A DNA stretch of 58,607 nucleotides from positions 1 to 58,607 of the forward strand of contig JABJJO010000076.1 in NCBI GenBank assembly GCA_018660825.1. The letters are read 5' to 3'. The notes beneath the pieces were generated by a model, which saw only the letters and a program-made list of their open reading frames with translations, was not told the DNA's origin and searched no databases. Each line of letters starts with the position of its first letter. The stretch's first letter is position 1. Positions 18,981 through 27,864 of this stretch are shown here, piece after piece. Both the position numbers and the translations under genes were made by a program. The stretch is from Planctomycetaceae bacterium (lineage in GTDB: Bacteria; Planctomycetota; Planctomycetia; Pirellulales; Pirellulaceae).

Positions 18981-20354
18981 TTATTGACTTATTCCCGCAT
19001 CCAACAATTGAGTTTTCCGCTTCTCAACATCGGCGGCATTTACAAACAGCAATAGCAAAGAAGTGGCTGCGGTCACGATGCCCATTACCATAAAGGAATT
19101 GGGCACGCCAAACGCAGTTTCTACGTTTCCGGCTATTTTATTGCCAACAACATGACCAATATTTGATAATGTCATGTAGATCGTAAACATCGTGGCCGAA
19201 GAAGTTGTCCAAGACATTTTCATTGAATCCGCAATGTAGTTCACAACAAAAATAGATAACAACGGTTTATATCCCACCGTATAACACCAAACAATATAAT
19301 TATCCCACGTTCCGTCTGCTGCCCATTGTGTTTTAAGCCCATCGCCCCAATGATCCACACTTAAAGCAAAGCCTATCGACAACAAGCCATAGCCAATCAA
19401 TCCGATTGCCATCATTGGTTTTCGGCCAAAGCGGTCACCAAGCCACCCAGCACACACAGCCATCAGGCATTCTGGTATCCCAGCAAATCCCATAACGTGA
19501 GATGTGTGGGTAGAACTCCAGCCTATCCAATCATTGCTATTGCAAACCGTCTTCAATGTCGTTTCCATCACTCCCCAGCCAACTAAGCTGATGAGAATCA
19601 TTGCGGAATAAAACAATGTGGTCCGCAAAGAAAATCCCAGCAGTAAATCTCGTACAATTTCGCTGATCGGCCGAGTAACAATTGTGGGTTCCCTGCAGGG
19701 TTCCGTGACACTACCTTTGCTCCAAGGAAATCGCTTTTCACCTTTTCGTTCGACACAAAATAGCGGGAACAGCATGATGACAAACAACACGGCCATTTGA
19801 GCTAACACGGCACCACGGATTCCGTATTCGTCCATCACGGATGCTAAAATCGCAGCACCGGCAGATAACCCTAATATTTTGCTCGCCCACATCAAGCCGT
19901 TAACTCGACCCTGTTCTTCGGTCGGTAAAATATCCACTGCCAACGCATCTGTACACACGTCTTGCAAAACTACAAACATATTATGGACAAAGAAAATCCA
20001 TAGCAAGTATTTAAACGAGATTTTCATGTCCATATTCTCACCCGCTAGATAAGGCTCTATCACGATGATCCCTATCAAGCTAAGTGTCATCAGCAACTGG
20101 GCCAGCAAGATCCACGGGCGCCGCTTACCCATGGCCTTGAGTTGTAATGAGTCGATCACGGGAGCCCAGATGATTTTGAACGTCCATGGCAATAATGTGA
20201 AGGCCGTTAATTCGCCCACTTCGGCAGTCGACAACCCATTGCTTGACATATAATTCGCCAGGGTAATCGTCATAAATCCCCAGGGTATGCCCTGGGCTAG
20301 ATAGAGCGCACAGAGGGTGGAAATTCGTTGGGCGCGATTGTCGGCTAATGCCAT
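18981..20354 (-). CDS. AmpG-like major facilitator transporter
   Basis: A 457-residue polytopic membrane protein with about 12 hydrophobic segments. It matches the AmpG/PAT branch of the major facilitator superfamily, with YLAQGIPWGFMTITL, LPWTFKIIWAPVIDS, MGKRRPWILLAQ, DVCTDALAVDIL and WLGDRFGRKPMMAIG. AmpG imports anhydro-muropeptides in enterobacteria, but related transporters carry other solutes, so the substrate is open. It ends 68 bp before the PSD1 gene on the same strand. It is separated from atpE upstream by a terminator and a second hairpin, so it probably has its own promoter near 20360-20450. ATG at 20354 has GGAAGA about 12 nt upstream. Confidence 0.85.
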   Translation of the reverse strand: MALADNRAQRISTLCALYLAQGIPWGFMTITLANYMSSNGLSTAEVGELTAFTLLPWTFKIIWAPVIDSLQLKAMGKRRPWILLAQLLMTLSLIGIIVIEPYLAGENMDMKISFKYLLWIFFVHNMFVVLQDVCTDALAVDILPTEEQGRVNGLMWASKILGLSAGAAILASVMDEYGIRGAVLAQMAVLFVIMLFPLFCVERKGEKRFPWSKGSVTEPCREPTIVTRPISEIVRDLLLGFSLRTTLFYSAMILISLVGWGVMETTLKTVCNSNDWIGWSSTHTSHVMGFAGIPECLMAVCAGWLGDRFGRKPMMAIGLIGYGLLSIGFALSVDHWGDGLKTQWAADGTWDNYIVWCYTVGYKPLLSIFVVNYIADSMKMSWTTSSATMFTIYMTLSNIGHVVGNKIAGNVETAFGVPNSFMVMGIVTAATSLLLLFVNAADVEKRKTQLLDAGISQ

Positions 20355-20451
20355 ATGACTAGATCTTCCGCTCTGCCTATTTATCTACTCGTCAGCAACT
20401 ATAAGGTTGATTGGACAAACTGACGACAATCCAACAGTATGACTGATTCGC

Positions 20452-20474
20452 GGCGGAAAGTCGAATTTTCCGCC
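20452..20474. other. Perfect hairpin upstream of the AmpG-like gene
   Basis: An 8-bp inverted repeat, GGCGGAAA with TTTCCGCC and a 7-nt loop. It lies in the 222-bp gap between atpE and the transporter gene, beyond the atpE terminator. No T-run follows on either strand, so it does not look like an intrinsic terminator. It could be an operator or an mRNA 5' structure for the transporter. The rest of the gap shows nothing certain. Confidence 0.4.
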
Positions 20475-20511
20475 TGAATTAACATCGATCGCAAGAGCCC
20501 CGCCGCGCATA

Positions 20512-20542
20512 AAAAAACGACCCGTCGAAACAGGTCGTTTTT
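20512..20542 (-). terminator. Rho-independent terminator of atpE
   Basis: On the minus strand, AAAACGACC and GGTCGTTTT form a 9-bp stem around a 10-nt loop, followed by a run of seven T. It begins about 35 nt after the atpE stop codon and isolates atpE from the transporter gene downstream. Confidence 0.8.
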
Positions 20543-20576
20543 ATAGATTGTGTTTGGACACGAAGCCCGCCGCTAC

Positions 20577-20921
20577 TTAGCTCATGCAAATAAACAAGGC
20601 AAAGAACGTAAAGCCTTCAATCAGAGCAGCGGCAATAATCATCGCTGTCTGGATTTGGCCAGCCTTTTCTGGTTGACGAGCCATGCTTTCAAAAGCTGAG
20701 GCTGCTAGTTTTCCAATCCCGCCGGCTGAACCGATGCAAACAAGTCCGGCACCAACAGCACCAAGGCCAGCAGCAAGGCCAGCAACAAGACCGCTATCCG
20801 CGGCTTCCGCAACTGCTGCACCGTCTTCCGTAACTGCTGCACCGCCTTGTGCAAAAGCTGGTGCTGCCATCATTATTACAACAGCGAGGCTGTACATTGC
20901 AATTTTTGCAAATTTATTCAC
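20577..20921 (-). CDS. atpE: ATP synthase F0 subunit c with N-terminal signal peptide
   Basis: A 114-residue protein starting at a GTG (20921) with an AGGAGA ribosome-binding site. Residues 1-24 look like a cleavable signal peptide (ending PAFAQ). An acidic/Ala-rich stretch follows, then the two transmembrane helices of subunit c. The polar loop ARQPEKAGQIQ and the ion-binding Glu in AALIEGFTFF (near residue 102) are intact. Helix 1 has GLAAGLGAVGAGL but keeps fewer of the regular Gly repeats than usual. Most F-type c subunits lack a signal peptide and are about 75-90 residues long. The gene stands alone: no other ATP synthase gene is in this window, and it has its own terminator. It could be part of the main enzyme encoded elsewhere or of a second ATPase. 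Confidence 0.88.
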   Translation of the reverse strand: MNKFAKIAMYSLAVVIMMAAPAFAQGGAAVTEDGAAVAEAADSGLVAGLAAGLGAVGAGLVCIGSAGGIGKLAASAFESMARQPEKAGQIQTAMIIAAALIEGFTFFALFICMS

Positions 20922-21172
20922 GAAACTATCTCCTACGAAATCTAAAGTCTAGAGGTGGTCTTTTTACAGCAAGTCGTTACTGCAAACCAAATATATTGTT
21001 GTTTGTTTCTGTTTTCACTTTCCAAAAGCCGCTCCAAATAAATGCGCTTATCACGCAATTTAGAGAAACTAACCATGGTGCAAAACAATAAACTACTTGC
21101 CGATACCGGTGCCTGTCAACCACCTGCATACGTAGTTTATTGAGTTTTGAGGAAAACTGTTCAAATCCTTTA

Positions 21173-22681
21173 TTAATCGCTGACCACGCCGGGGTTTATT
21201 ACCTTTTTCTTGAGCTGGTCCACCACTACGGCAACTAATATCAAGGCTCCGTATATCACCATTTGTCGATATGAATCCACTCCGGCCATATTCAGTCCAT
21301 TTTGGATGACGCCCAAAATCAAAGCGCCAATTAACGTCCCCAAAATTTTGCCCTCGCCACCCATCAAGCTTGTGCCACCGACCACTACGGCGGCAATCAC
21401 TTGTAGTTCATAGAACTCGCCAGCTTTGGGTCTACCTGTTAAAAAGTGAGATGCATCTAACACACCGGCCACACCAGCGCATAAGCCACACACGATATAG
21501 ACCGTGATCAAAACGGCCATCACTGGCACTCCGGACAACCGAGCGGCGGACACATTGCCGCCGACGGCATAGACATACCTTCCAAACGGGGTGTGTGTCA
21601 TGACAACATGAGCGGTAATAAACAGTATTACCATCAAAATAATCTGGCTGGAAACACCCAACACTGATGCATCATAAAGGGTGCTAATTGCAGGCACGTC
21701 TATCTTAACGGCATCTGCTCCACCAGCCAAAATATAGCACGCGCCCCGAGCGACCATCATCAGTCCTAACGTGGCCACAAACGGCGGGATCTTAAAAACG
21801 GTAATTAACAGGCCGGCCACTGCACCGACGACAGCACAGACCAGCATGCCAATTCCAAAGGCTAGTGCAACCGAACCACCATTCGCATCAACGCCGCCTA
21901 GATAATCACGCAAACTGACTGCGGTGACCACTGCAGCAAGTGCCATCAAACTGCCCACCGACAAATCTATGCCGGCCGTGATGATAACCAAAGTCATGCC
22001 AATCGCCATGATCGCGATCGGCGCATTTTGATTCAAAATGCTCAATAAGTTATTCTTGGTCAAAAAGGATGGCCAGCGATAACTCGGTGGGCTAATTACC
22101 TTAATCGGTTTATCGCTGACCTGGGCGCGCCTGGATGCACTCAAGACTTCCCATTGCGAAGCAAAGTGGTGCGTAGCGATGACGTCGACATTTTCCCCGG
22201 CGGCCAAAGTCTGGGTAAGCTGCAAGATCGCACTGCGCGGCGTACCACTTGCAATGCCAACAACATTTCCGCCCCCAGCAATCAGCTCGTCATTAATCGC
22301 TTGCGCAAATGCTCGATCGGCCTCTGTGTCCCGTACAACAATTAATACATTCGGCTGCGTCCCATATTCCTGCAGCGCGAGTTTAGCTAACTGGCGGCCA
22401 GCCGCTGGGTCTTCCGGATGAATATCCGTTACCGTCAATGCGCTAATCGCTGCACAAAGCAACAACAGGACAAGCAGCATCCCATGATCCACGATTTGTT
22501 TTTTTAGGGACCATTTTTTTATTGGTGCTTCTGCGGTTAGGCCGGTTTCGGCAGGTACTTCTGCGGTTAGGCCGGTTTCGGCAGGTACTTCTGCGGTTAG
22601 GCCGGTTTCGGCAGGTGCTTCTGCGGTTAGGCCGGTTTCGGCAGGTGTTTTTTCGGTTAAGCCGTCTGTTTCATCGATCAT
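21173..22681 (-). CDS. Ribose-type ABC transporter permease with extra N-terminal repeats and extracytoplasmic domain
   Basis: A 502-residue protein; RbsC-type permeases are usually about 320-340. Residues 12-53 are copies of a decapeptide PAETGLTAE(A/V). A first transmembrane helix follows at about 67-85. Residues 88-200 form a soluble insert (NVLIVVRDTEADRAF, NVVGIASGT, VDVIATHH) that reads like part of an alpha/beta binding-protein fold. The normal permease core begins near 215 with NAPIAIMAIGMTLVIITAGIDLS and contains VATLGLMMVARG and VGGTSLMGGEGKILGTLIGA, typical of the ribose/xylose branch. It is the last gene of the importer operon, 34 bp after the ATPase gene. The sugar imported is unknown. 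Confidence 0.88.
   Translation of the reverse strand: MIDETDGLTEKTPAETGLTAEAPAETGLTAEVPAETGLTAEVPAETGLTAEAPIKKWSLKKQIVDHGMLLVLLLLCAAISALTVTDIHPEDPAAGRQLAKLALQEYGTQPNVLIVVRDTEADRAFAQAINDELIAGGGNVVGIASGTPRSAILQLTQTLAAGENVDVIATHHFASQWEVLSASRRAQVSDKPIKVISPPSYRWPSFLTKNNLLSILNQNAPIAIMAIGMTLVIITAGIDLSVGSLMALAAVVTAVSLRDYLGGVDANGGSVALAFGIGMLVCAVVGAVAGLLITVFKIPPFVATLGLMMVARGACYILAGGADAVKIDVPAISTLYDASVLGVSSQIILMVILFITAHVVMTHTPFGRYVYAVGGNVSAARLSGVPVMAVLITVYIVCGLCAGVAGVLDASHFLTGRPKAGEFYELQVIAAVVVGGTSLMGGEGKILGTLIGALILGVIQNGLNMAGVDSYRQMVIYGALILVAVVVDQLKKKVINPGVVSD
22527..22646. repeat. Four tandem 30-bp repeats within the permease gene
   Basis: Four nearly identical 30-bp units (22527-22556, 22557-22586, 22587-22616, 22617-22646) differ only at their first base (G or A). 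A degenerate fifth unit lies at about 22647-22665. The unit length keeps the reading frame and yields the PAETGLTAE(A/V) decapeptide. There are no spacers, so this is not a CRISPR array. The near-identity at DNA level indicates recent expansion. Confidence 0.95.
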
Positions 22682-22715
22682 CGCGGATTCCGCCGTTTCT
22701 TCATAGAATTTATTC

Positions 22716-24260
22716 TCATTGAAAGGATTTTGGAGTCACCAAAGGCTCTTCTAGTGATTGGTCACTAGTCGCGTATCGCATAATATCTTCTGGGGTGACT
22801 TTTTGCTGCGACGATTTATTGTCCAAGATGCCCGTTACTTGTCCTTCGCGCATTACAACAATCCGATCACTCATGGCTAACACCTCTGGCAAATCTGAGC
22901 TGATCATAATAATTGCCTTCCCTTGCTCGGACAATTCATTCAACAGTTGATAAATTTCATATCTGGCGCCAACATCAATCCCCCGCGTTGGCTCATCAAA
23001 AATAATAACTTCCGCCGTGCTCTGCAGCCATTTAGCGAGCACCACTTTTTGTTGGTTTCCTCCGGATAGCGTTTCTGCTCGTTGCTGCAAATCCGAGATG
23101 CGAATATTAAGCGTCTCGCAATAATGTTGAAAGCCCTTTCGTTCGCGGCGGTGCACCAGCATCCCTTTTGATGAAAAGTCCGCCATGTTAGGAAGTCCAA
23201 AGTTGTGCAGCGTTGATTGGCTCAGTATTAACCCCTGGCTCTTTCTGTCTTCGGTCAATAGACAAATTCCCGCTGCGATCGCTTGCCGCGGAGATTTCAA
23301 ATTGAGCACCACGCCATCAAGCGTTATTGTCCCCTGGTCTGGCAAATCAGCTGCGAATAGCATGCGAGCCACTTCCGTTCGCCCTGCGCCAACTAAACCC
23401 GCAATTCCCAGCACCTCTCCTCGGTGAACCGCAAAGGAAACATTTTCGACGGCCGTACCGCGAGTTAATCCGTCAACCTGCAACCGTGGCTCACCAATCA
23501 CCGAACACCGCGGCGGGAATTCTTCCGCCAACGAACGCCCCACCATGTTTTCAATGATTTTGTCGCGGCTTAGGTCTCCCGCTGGTTGCGTCGTAATATG
23601 TTCACCATCTCGCAATATCATAATGCGATCAGCCAGTTGTTCGACCTCATTCAAACGGTGGGTGATATAGATTATGCCAATTCCTTGACTACGTAATTCC
23701 TCAACGATGCCAAACAAACCCTCGGCTTCGCGGGGAGACAACGCCGCGCTGGGCTCATCCATCACCATAATTTTTGTATTTAACGCCAACGCCTTGGCTA
23801 TTTCGACAACCTGCTGTTCCGCGACGCTTAGCTCACTACAAAGCCTATCCGGATCTAATTGGCTGCCAATTCGATTTAACAACGCTATTGCTTGCCTGCG
23901 TTCTGTTTTTTGTGAAATTGGTTTTAGCCATTGCCGATCGTGGCCTAAGAAAACATTCTCTCTAACTTTCAATGTTGGAATTAGCGTAAATTCTTGGTAA
24001 ATAACACTTATGCCCAATCGCCGAGCATCGCGTGGATTGGCAATCGTTACGCGGTCACCATCAACTCTAAAACTACCGCGATCACTTTGATGAACACCGC
24101 CGAGCGTTTTGATAAGTGTACTTTTACCGGCACCGTTTTCACCCAGTAGTGCCAAGACTTCACCGCGAGCAAGCGTTAAAGAAACGTCTGACAAAGCCTG
24201 TACGCCTGGATAGCTCTTTGTTAAGCCTGCGATTTCAAGCAGCGGGGGAGTGGCTGACAT
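22716..24260 (-). CDS. Ribose-type ABC transporter ATP-binding protein (two ATPase domains)
   Basis: A 514-residue double ATPase of the RbsA/MglA type. The first domain has Walker A GENGAGKST (40-48), signature LSVAEQQ and Walker B MVMDEPSAAL. The second domain has the signature LSGGNQQKVVLAKWL and Walker B IIFDEPTRGID, while its Walker A region (VLGIAGLVGAGRTE) is degenerate, as is normal in this family. The start codon follows the stop of the binding-protein gene directly (TAAATG), so translation is coupled. It energises sugar import at the cytoplasmic side of the membrane with the permease encoded downstream. Confidence 0.95.
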   Translation of the reverse strand: MSATPPLLEIAGLTKSYPGVQALSDVSLTLARGEVLALLGENGAGKSTLIKTLGGVHQSDRGSFRVDGDRVTIANPRDARRLGISVIYQEFTLIPTLKVRENVFLGHDRQWLKPISQKTERRQAIALLNRIGSQLDPDRLCSELSVAEQQVVEIAKALALNTKIMVMDEPSAALSPREAEGLFGIVEELRSQGIGIIYITHRLNEVEQLADRIMILRDGEHITTQPAGDLSRDKIIENMVGRSLAEEFPPRCSVIGEPRLQVDGLTRGTAVENVSFAVHRGEVLGIAGLVGAGRTEVARMLFAADLPDQGTITLDGVVLNLKSPRQAIAAGICLLTEDRKSQGLILSQSTLHNFGLPNMADFSSKGMLVHRRERKGFQHYCETLNIRISDLQQRAETLSGGNQQKVVLAKWLQSTAEVIIFDEPTRGIDVGARYEIYQLLNELSEQGKAIIMISSDLPEVLAMSDRIVVMREGQVTGILDNKSSQQKVTPEDIMRYATSDQSLEEPLVTPKSFQ

Positions 24261-25235
24261 TTATTGATCCAACTGCAGGTCCGGGTCGGACTTTGCATCG
24301 GCTTGGCGATACAGGGATGTTGGAATGAGCTCGATTTGTTTATATTCTTCACCAGCTTGAAAAGCAACAAATTTTTCCATTATCACTTGGCCCATTTTCT
24401 TAGGGAACTGAATCGGGTCTGCGTATATTTTCCCCTGAGCGATTGCTTGTTTACCCGCTAATGCCCCATCGAATCCGACGATCGCTATCAACTCCGCTTT
24501 CTGCGCTTCATCAGTAGCGGCCCAAGCACCTAAAGCTGATGGATCATTAATCGCAAAAATTCCACGAAGGTTGGGGTGCGCCTGTAAGCTATCTACAGTC
24601 GCTCGGTAACCGATACTTTCATCACCGCCACCGTTAATCTCACTAACAATTGTTATCTGTCCCGCTTCGCGGCCTTCGTTGTGACTGGCGATCACTTGCT
24701 TAAAACCCTGCACTCTTAAAACACACGAATTTGCCTGCTTGAAATCTAAAACTAATATCTCCCCACCTTCATTGCCTAAGGTTTCAATCATGGCTTGGCC
24801 TGCCAGTTCGCCACCCTGAAAATTATCCGTGCCAATATGTCCCGCAATCTCTATACCATCAGCGACACATTGTAAGTCACACGTAAAAACCGGTATCCCC
24901 GCTTCATTGGCTTGTTTAATAGCCGGTCCTATTGCTAATCGATCCGTCGGATTTAACACGATTGCCGCTACACCTTGACTAATGAAATTTTCTATTTGGT
25001 TCGCCTGTCGCTTTACATCTGAATCAGCATCCATCGTAATAACTTCATAGCCCTCTGACTGGGCTGCTGTTGTCAAGCTTTGTGAAATCACAACAAAGAA
25101 TGGGTTTTTGAGGCTCATTGCCGAGTAGCCTATTTTGCCTTTATTGGTTATCGCTTCGCCTGTACCTTTGTCCGTTGAGCAGCCAAATAAATATGCGACC
25201 GACAACAACAATAGAGACTGTATTAATTTGTTCAT
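24261..25235 (-). CDS. Sugar-binding lipoprotein of the ABC importer
   Basis: A periplasmic binding protein 4 type (RbsB-like) protein of 324 residues from the ATG at 25235. A GTG at 25247 would add four residues; neither start has a strong ribosome-binding site. A lipobox ending at C19 (AYLFGC) predicts membrane anchoring as a lipoprotein. The mature protein shows the usual two-lobe landmarks: GYSAMSLKNPFFVVISQSL, IVLNPTDRLAIGPAIKQAN, GGELAGQAMIE and IFAINDPSALGAW. It is the first gene of the three-gene importer operon and is divergent from the PQQ-like gene across a 205-bp spacer. Confidence 0.92.
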   Translation of the reverse strand: MNKLIQSLLLLSVAYLFGCSTDKGTGEAITNKGKIGYSAMSLKNPFFVVISQSLTTAAQSEGYEVITMDADSDVKRQANQIENFISQGVAAIVLNPTDRLAIGPAIKQANEAGIPVFTCDLQCVADGIEIAGHIGTDNFQGGELAGQAMIETLGNEGGEILVLDFKQANSCVLRVQGFKQVIASHNEGREAGQITIVSEINGGGDESIGYRATVDSLQAHPNLRGIFAINDPSALGAWAATDEAQKAELIAIVGFDGALAGKQAIAQGKIYADPIQFPKKMGQVIMEKFVAFQAGEEYKQIELIPTSLYRQADAKSDPDLQLDQ

Positions 25236-25374
25236 TAAAATTTTCACTGCTTGTTGATAAGGGCTTTTAGATCTGTTTCTAATAACTTAGTGTAATGCAA
25301 CTTAATGCCCAGCGGTGGATTCGCATTTGGTATATTGAAGTGTAACGTGTGAGTGCTCGTCGTTTTAGCATTCA

Positions 25375-25403
25375 TGTTTTAATAGTAAGGTAGTAATTAT
25401 AAT
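25375..25403 (+). promoter_or_regulatory. Possible sigma-70 promoter of the PQQ-like gene
   Basis: A perfect TATAAT at 25398-25403 lies 37 nt before the start codon. The -35 position 17 bp upstream reads TGTTTT, a weak match. The spacer also must hold the divergent promoter of the sugar importer, which I could not identify. Confidence 0.35.
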
Positions 25404-25440
25404 ACGAATAAACCTCGGATTTTCACGCAAGAGATTAATT

Positions 25441-26673
25441 ATGAAACATTTTATTGGTTTGCTAGTTGTTTTGCTTTTTTCCGCTTCTGTCTCGGCTGAA
25501 AACTGGCCCTCGTGGCGCGGCCCTGATCAAAACGGTGTTGGCTCTAAAGGCCCCTTTCCGACGACATGGTCGGCGGATTCAAACATTGCTTGGAGAATAG
25601 ACTTGCCGGGCGGCGGCAGTTCAACACCCATTGTGTGGGAAAAAAACATCGTTCTTACAACAACCGAAAACGGTGCGAACCTCACACTCTGTTTAGATCG
25701 TAGCGGAAAAGAAAAATGGCGCAGCGAAACAGGCAAGGCGGCTGGTGGCAAACATAAAAAAGCGAGTGGCAGCAACTCTTCACCTATCACAGATGGGAAA
25801 CACATCTATGCCTACTTTAAGAGCGGGGACCTCGCTTGCATAGATTTCACCGGAAAAGTCGTTTGGCAACTTAACATCCAAGAAAAATACGGCGAGGACA
25901 CTCTTTGGTGGGATCTTGGCACATCGCCTGTGCTTACCACGAATCACGTGGTGATTGCTGTCATGCAAACGGGCCCTAGTTACTTATTAGCTCTTGATAA
26001 ACACACCGGTGCGATTGCTTGGCAACACGAGCGTAACCTCGATGCCCCGCTAGAAGCTGCCCAAAGTTATTCGACGCCAGTCGTAACCACCATCAATAAT
26101 AAAGAATCCATTGTTGTGCTGGGAGCCGATTTTGTCACCGCTCATGATGCTAAATCTGGTAAAGAACTCTGGCGCATTGGTACGCTAAATCCTAACGGTG
26201 AAAAATACTGGCGCAGTATCGCCTCGCCTGCTATCAGCAATGGGATTATTTTAGCGCCTTATGCTCGAGGTAAAACACTGACGGCCATTGATCTAAATAC
26301 AACCACACCTACAGTCAGTTGGACTGTAGACAATATCTGTGCGGATGTTCCCACGCCAATTGCCATTAATGACAAAGCAATTCTCACTACGGATCGCGGG
26401 TTAGTTACTCAAATAGCTATAAAAACGGGAAAAACAACATGGCAAACAGAGCTCGAGAAAAACCGACTGGCGTTCTCTGCCTCGCCAATCCTCGCTGGCG
26501 CTCATGTCTATTTGACCCGCGAAGACGGCACAACATTCGTTGTGCATGCGGACACCGGTAAAGTCGTTGCTAAAAACGTGCTGCCGGAAGCGTTTGCCGT
26601 GGCTACGCCCGTTTTTGTGGATGGGAAAATCCTAATTCGTACATCGCAAGAATTATATTGCGTTGGAAAATAA
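25441..26673 (+). CDS. Secreted PQQ-like beta-propeller protein
   Basis: A 410-residue exported protein (signal peptide 1-19, AAGAGA before the ATG). The mature part begins with NWPSWRGPDQNGVG, the characteristic opening of planctomycete PQQ-like (BamB-related) repeat proteins. Repeated blades are seen: GKEKWRSETGKA, GKVVWQLNIQ, GAIAWQHERN, GKELWRIGTL and GKTTWQTELEK. No catalytic Cys-Cys pair of quinoprotein dehydrogenases is evident, so binding or scaffolding is as likely as enzyme activity. It is followed after 8 bp by the TauD-like gene, which suggests co-transcription. Confidence 0.9.
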   Translation: MKHFIGLLVVLLFSASVSAENWPSWRGPDQNGVGSKGPFPTTWSADSNIAWRIDLPGGGSSTPIVWEKNIVLTTTENGANLTLCLDRSGKEKWRSETGKAAGGKHKKASGSNSSPITDGKHIYAYFKSGDLACIDFTGKVVWQLNIQEKYGEDTLWWDLGTSPVLTTNHVVIAVMQTGPSYLLALDKHTGAIAWQHERNLDAPLEAAQSYSTPVVTTINNKESIVVLGADFVTAHDAKSGKELWRIGTLNPNGEKYWRSIASPAISNGIILAPYARGKTLTAIDLNTTTPTVSWTVDNICADVPTPIAINDKAILTTDRGLVTQIAIKTGKTTWQTELEKNRLAFSASPILAGAHVYLTREDGTTFVVHADTGKVVAKNVLPEAFAVATPVFVDGKILIRTSQELYCVGK

Positions 26674-26681
26674 ATTTGACC

Positions 26682-27695
26682 ATGCAATCTGAGCCTATTG
26701 GTGGACCTGCTGTCTGGCGGGGACAACAGTTATTCGAGACGCAGCAGTGGCCAGTGCGTCTTACCGCTACTGACCTCGATGAATTAACTGCCGCCGCAGC
26801 CAGCACTGCAGCATTGCCTTTAGCTGCGCTGTCGCGGAACAATTTTGAGCTTCCCCTGTTAGCGCCTAAATTGGTCCGTCTGCAAGCCGAATTGGAAGAG
26901 GGCTGTGGTGCGATCTTAATCAAAGGGTGTGATATTGAACGATTTTCTGCAAGTGATACACAACGAATGTTCTATGGGCTAACCACTCATTTGGGAACGG
27001 CTGTTTCGCAAAGCAGTGATGGAGATATTATTTTTAATGTCCGCGATGAGGGGTATAAAATCGATGACGTTAAAACTCGCGGACCAAACACCAGCAAGCG
27101 ACTAAACTTTCATACTGATCGGTGTGACGTTATTGCATTCTTGTGCCTACAACAAGCAATCTCGGGCGGTGAAAATCAGATCATTAGCAGCGTGGCCGTC
27201 TATAACCAAATACTATCTGAACGCCCTGATTTGCTACAAATTCTCACCCAGCCCTTTTACTACAAACGGCACAACGTTGACACGGGCAATACGGACGCAT
27301 ATTGTCAGCAGCCAATTTTTTCTTTTTGTGAAGGTCGGTTTGCCTCAGCGTTCTTGCGAGTGCTGATCGACCGTGCTTATGCTGATCACAATACGCCAGA
27401 CATGACTGCGTTGCAGAAAGAGGCCTTGGACTTTGTTGAAGCGGTGTGTGAGCGGCAGACAATGCATGTAGAATTCAGGCAAGAACCCGGTGACATCTTG
27501 CTGCTAAATAACTGGATTACCTATCACCGCCGCAATGCTTTTCAGGATCACCAAAATCTTGCTCAGCGGCGACATCTCTTGCGAATATGGCTCGCAATGC
27601 CCAATAGTCGGCCACTGGATCCCGCTTTTATTACAAATTATGGGGCTATCGAAGCTGGGGCTATTCGCGGTGGTATGAAGCCTGCCGTTGAATAA
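26682..27695 (+). CDS. TauD/TfdA-family Fe(II)/2-oxoglutarate dioxygenase
   Basis: A 337-residue cytoplasmic protein. The ATG at 26682 is chosen; a TTG at 26658 would overlap the previous gene. The facial triad is visible: HTD in LNFHTDRCD (near residue 145) and the distal His in NNWITYHRRN (near 285). The 2-oxoglutarate-binding Arg is probably in RRHLLRIWLAMP. The segment GGENQIISSVAVYN is typical of the clavaminate synthase-like/TauD superfamily. These enzymes hydroxylate small molecules such as amino acids, taurine or trimethyl-lysine; the substrate here cannot be assigned. It lies 8 bp after the PQQ-like gene. The 27696-27864 gap after it shows nothing certain. Confidence 0.87.
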   Translation: MQSEPIGGPAVWRGQQLFETQQWPVRLTATDLDELTAAAASTAALPLAALSRNNFELPLLAPKLVRLQAELEEGCGAILIKGCDIERFSASDTQRMFYGLTTHLGTAVSQSSDGDIIFNVRDEGYKIDDVKTRGPNTSKRLNFHTDRCDVIAFLCLQQAISGGENQIISSVAVYNQILSERPDLLQILTQPFYYKRHNVDTGNTDAYCQQPIFSFCEGRFASAFLRVLIDRAYADHNTPDMTALQKEALDFVEAVCERQTMHVEFRQEPGDILLLNNWITYHRRNAFQDHQNLAQRRHLLRIWLAMPNSRPLDPAFITNYGAIEAGAIRGGMKPAVE

Positions 27696-27864
27696 GTACT
27701 AAAGATTGGCTCGTTATTAGTAATTCGACGGTAAGATAGTGCTATAAAGGGTATTGAAATATGAGGTGGCTTTTAGGTGCTGCATTGTACAGAATACAGA
27801 AGAACAGAAATTAACTTAGCAAAAACCTCTTGGCGGGTGTCGTAATTTTATAAGGAATTGTTGT

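Noticed and set aside
21143-21158. AGTTTT/AAAACT hairpin after the permease gene
   Set aside because: It is AT-only apart from the ends and has no following T-run on the minus strand; too weak to call a terminator.
22527-22665. Possible CRISPR array from 30-bp repeats
   Set aside because: The units are directly adjacent without spacers and code for a decapeptide in the permease frame.
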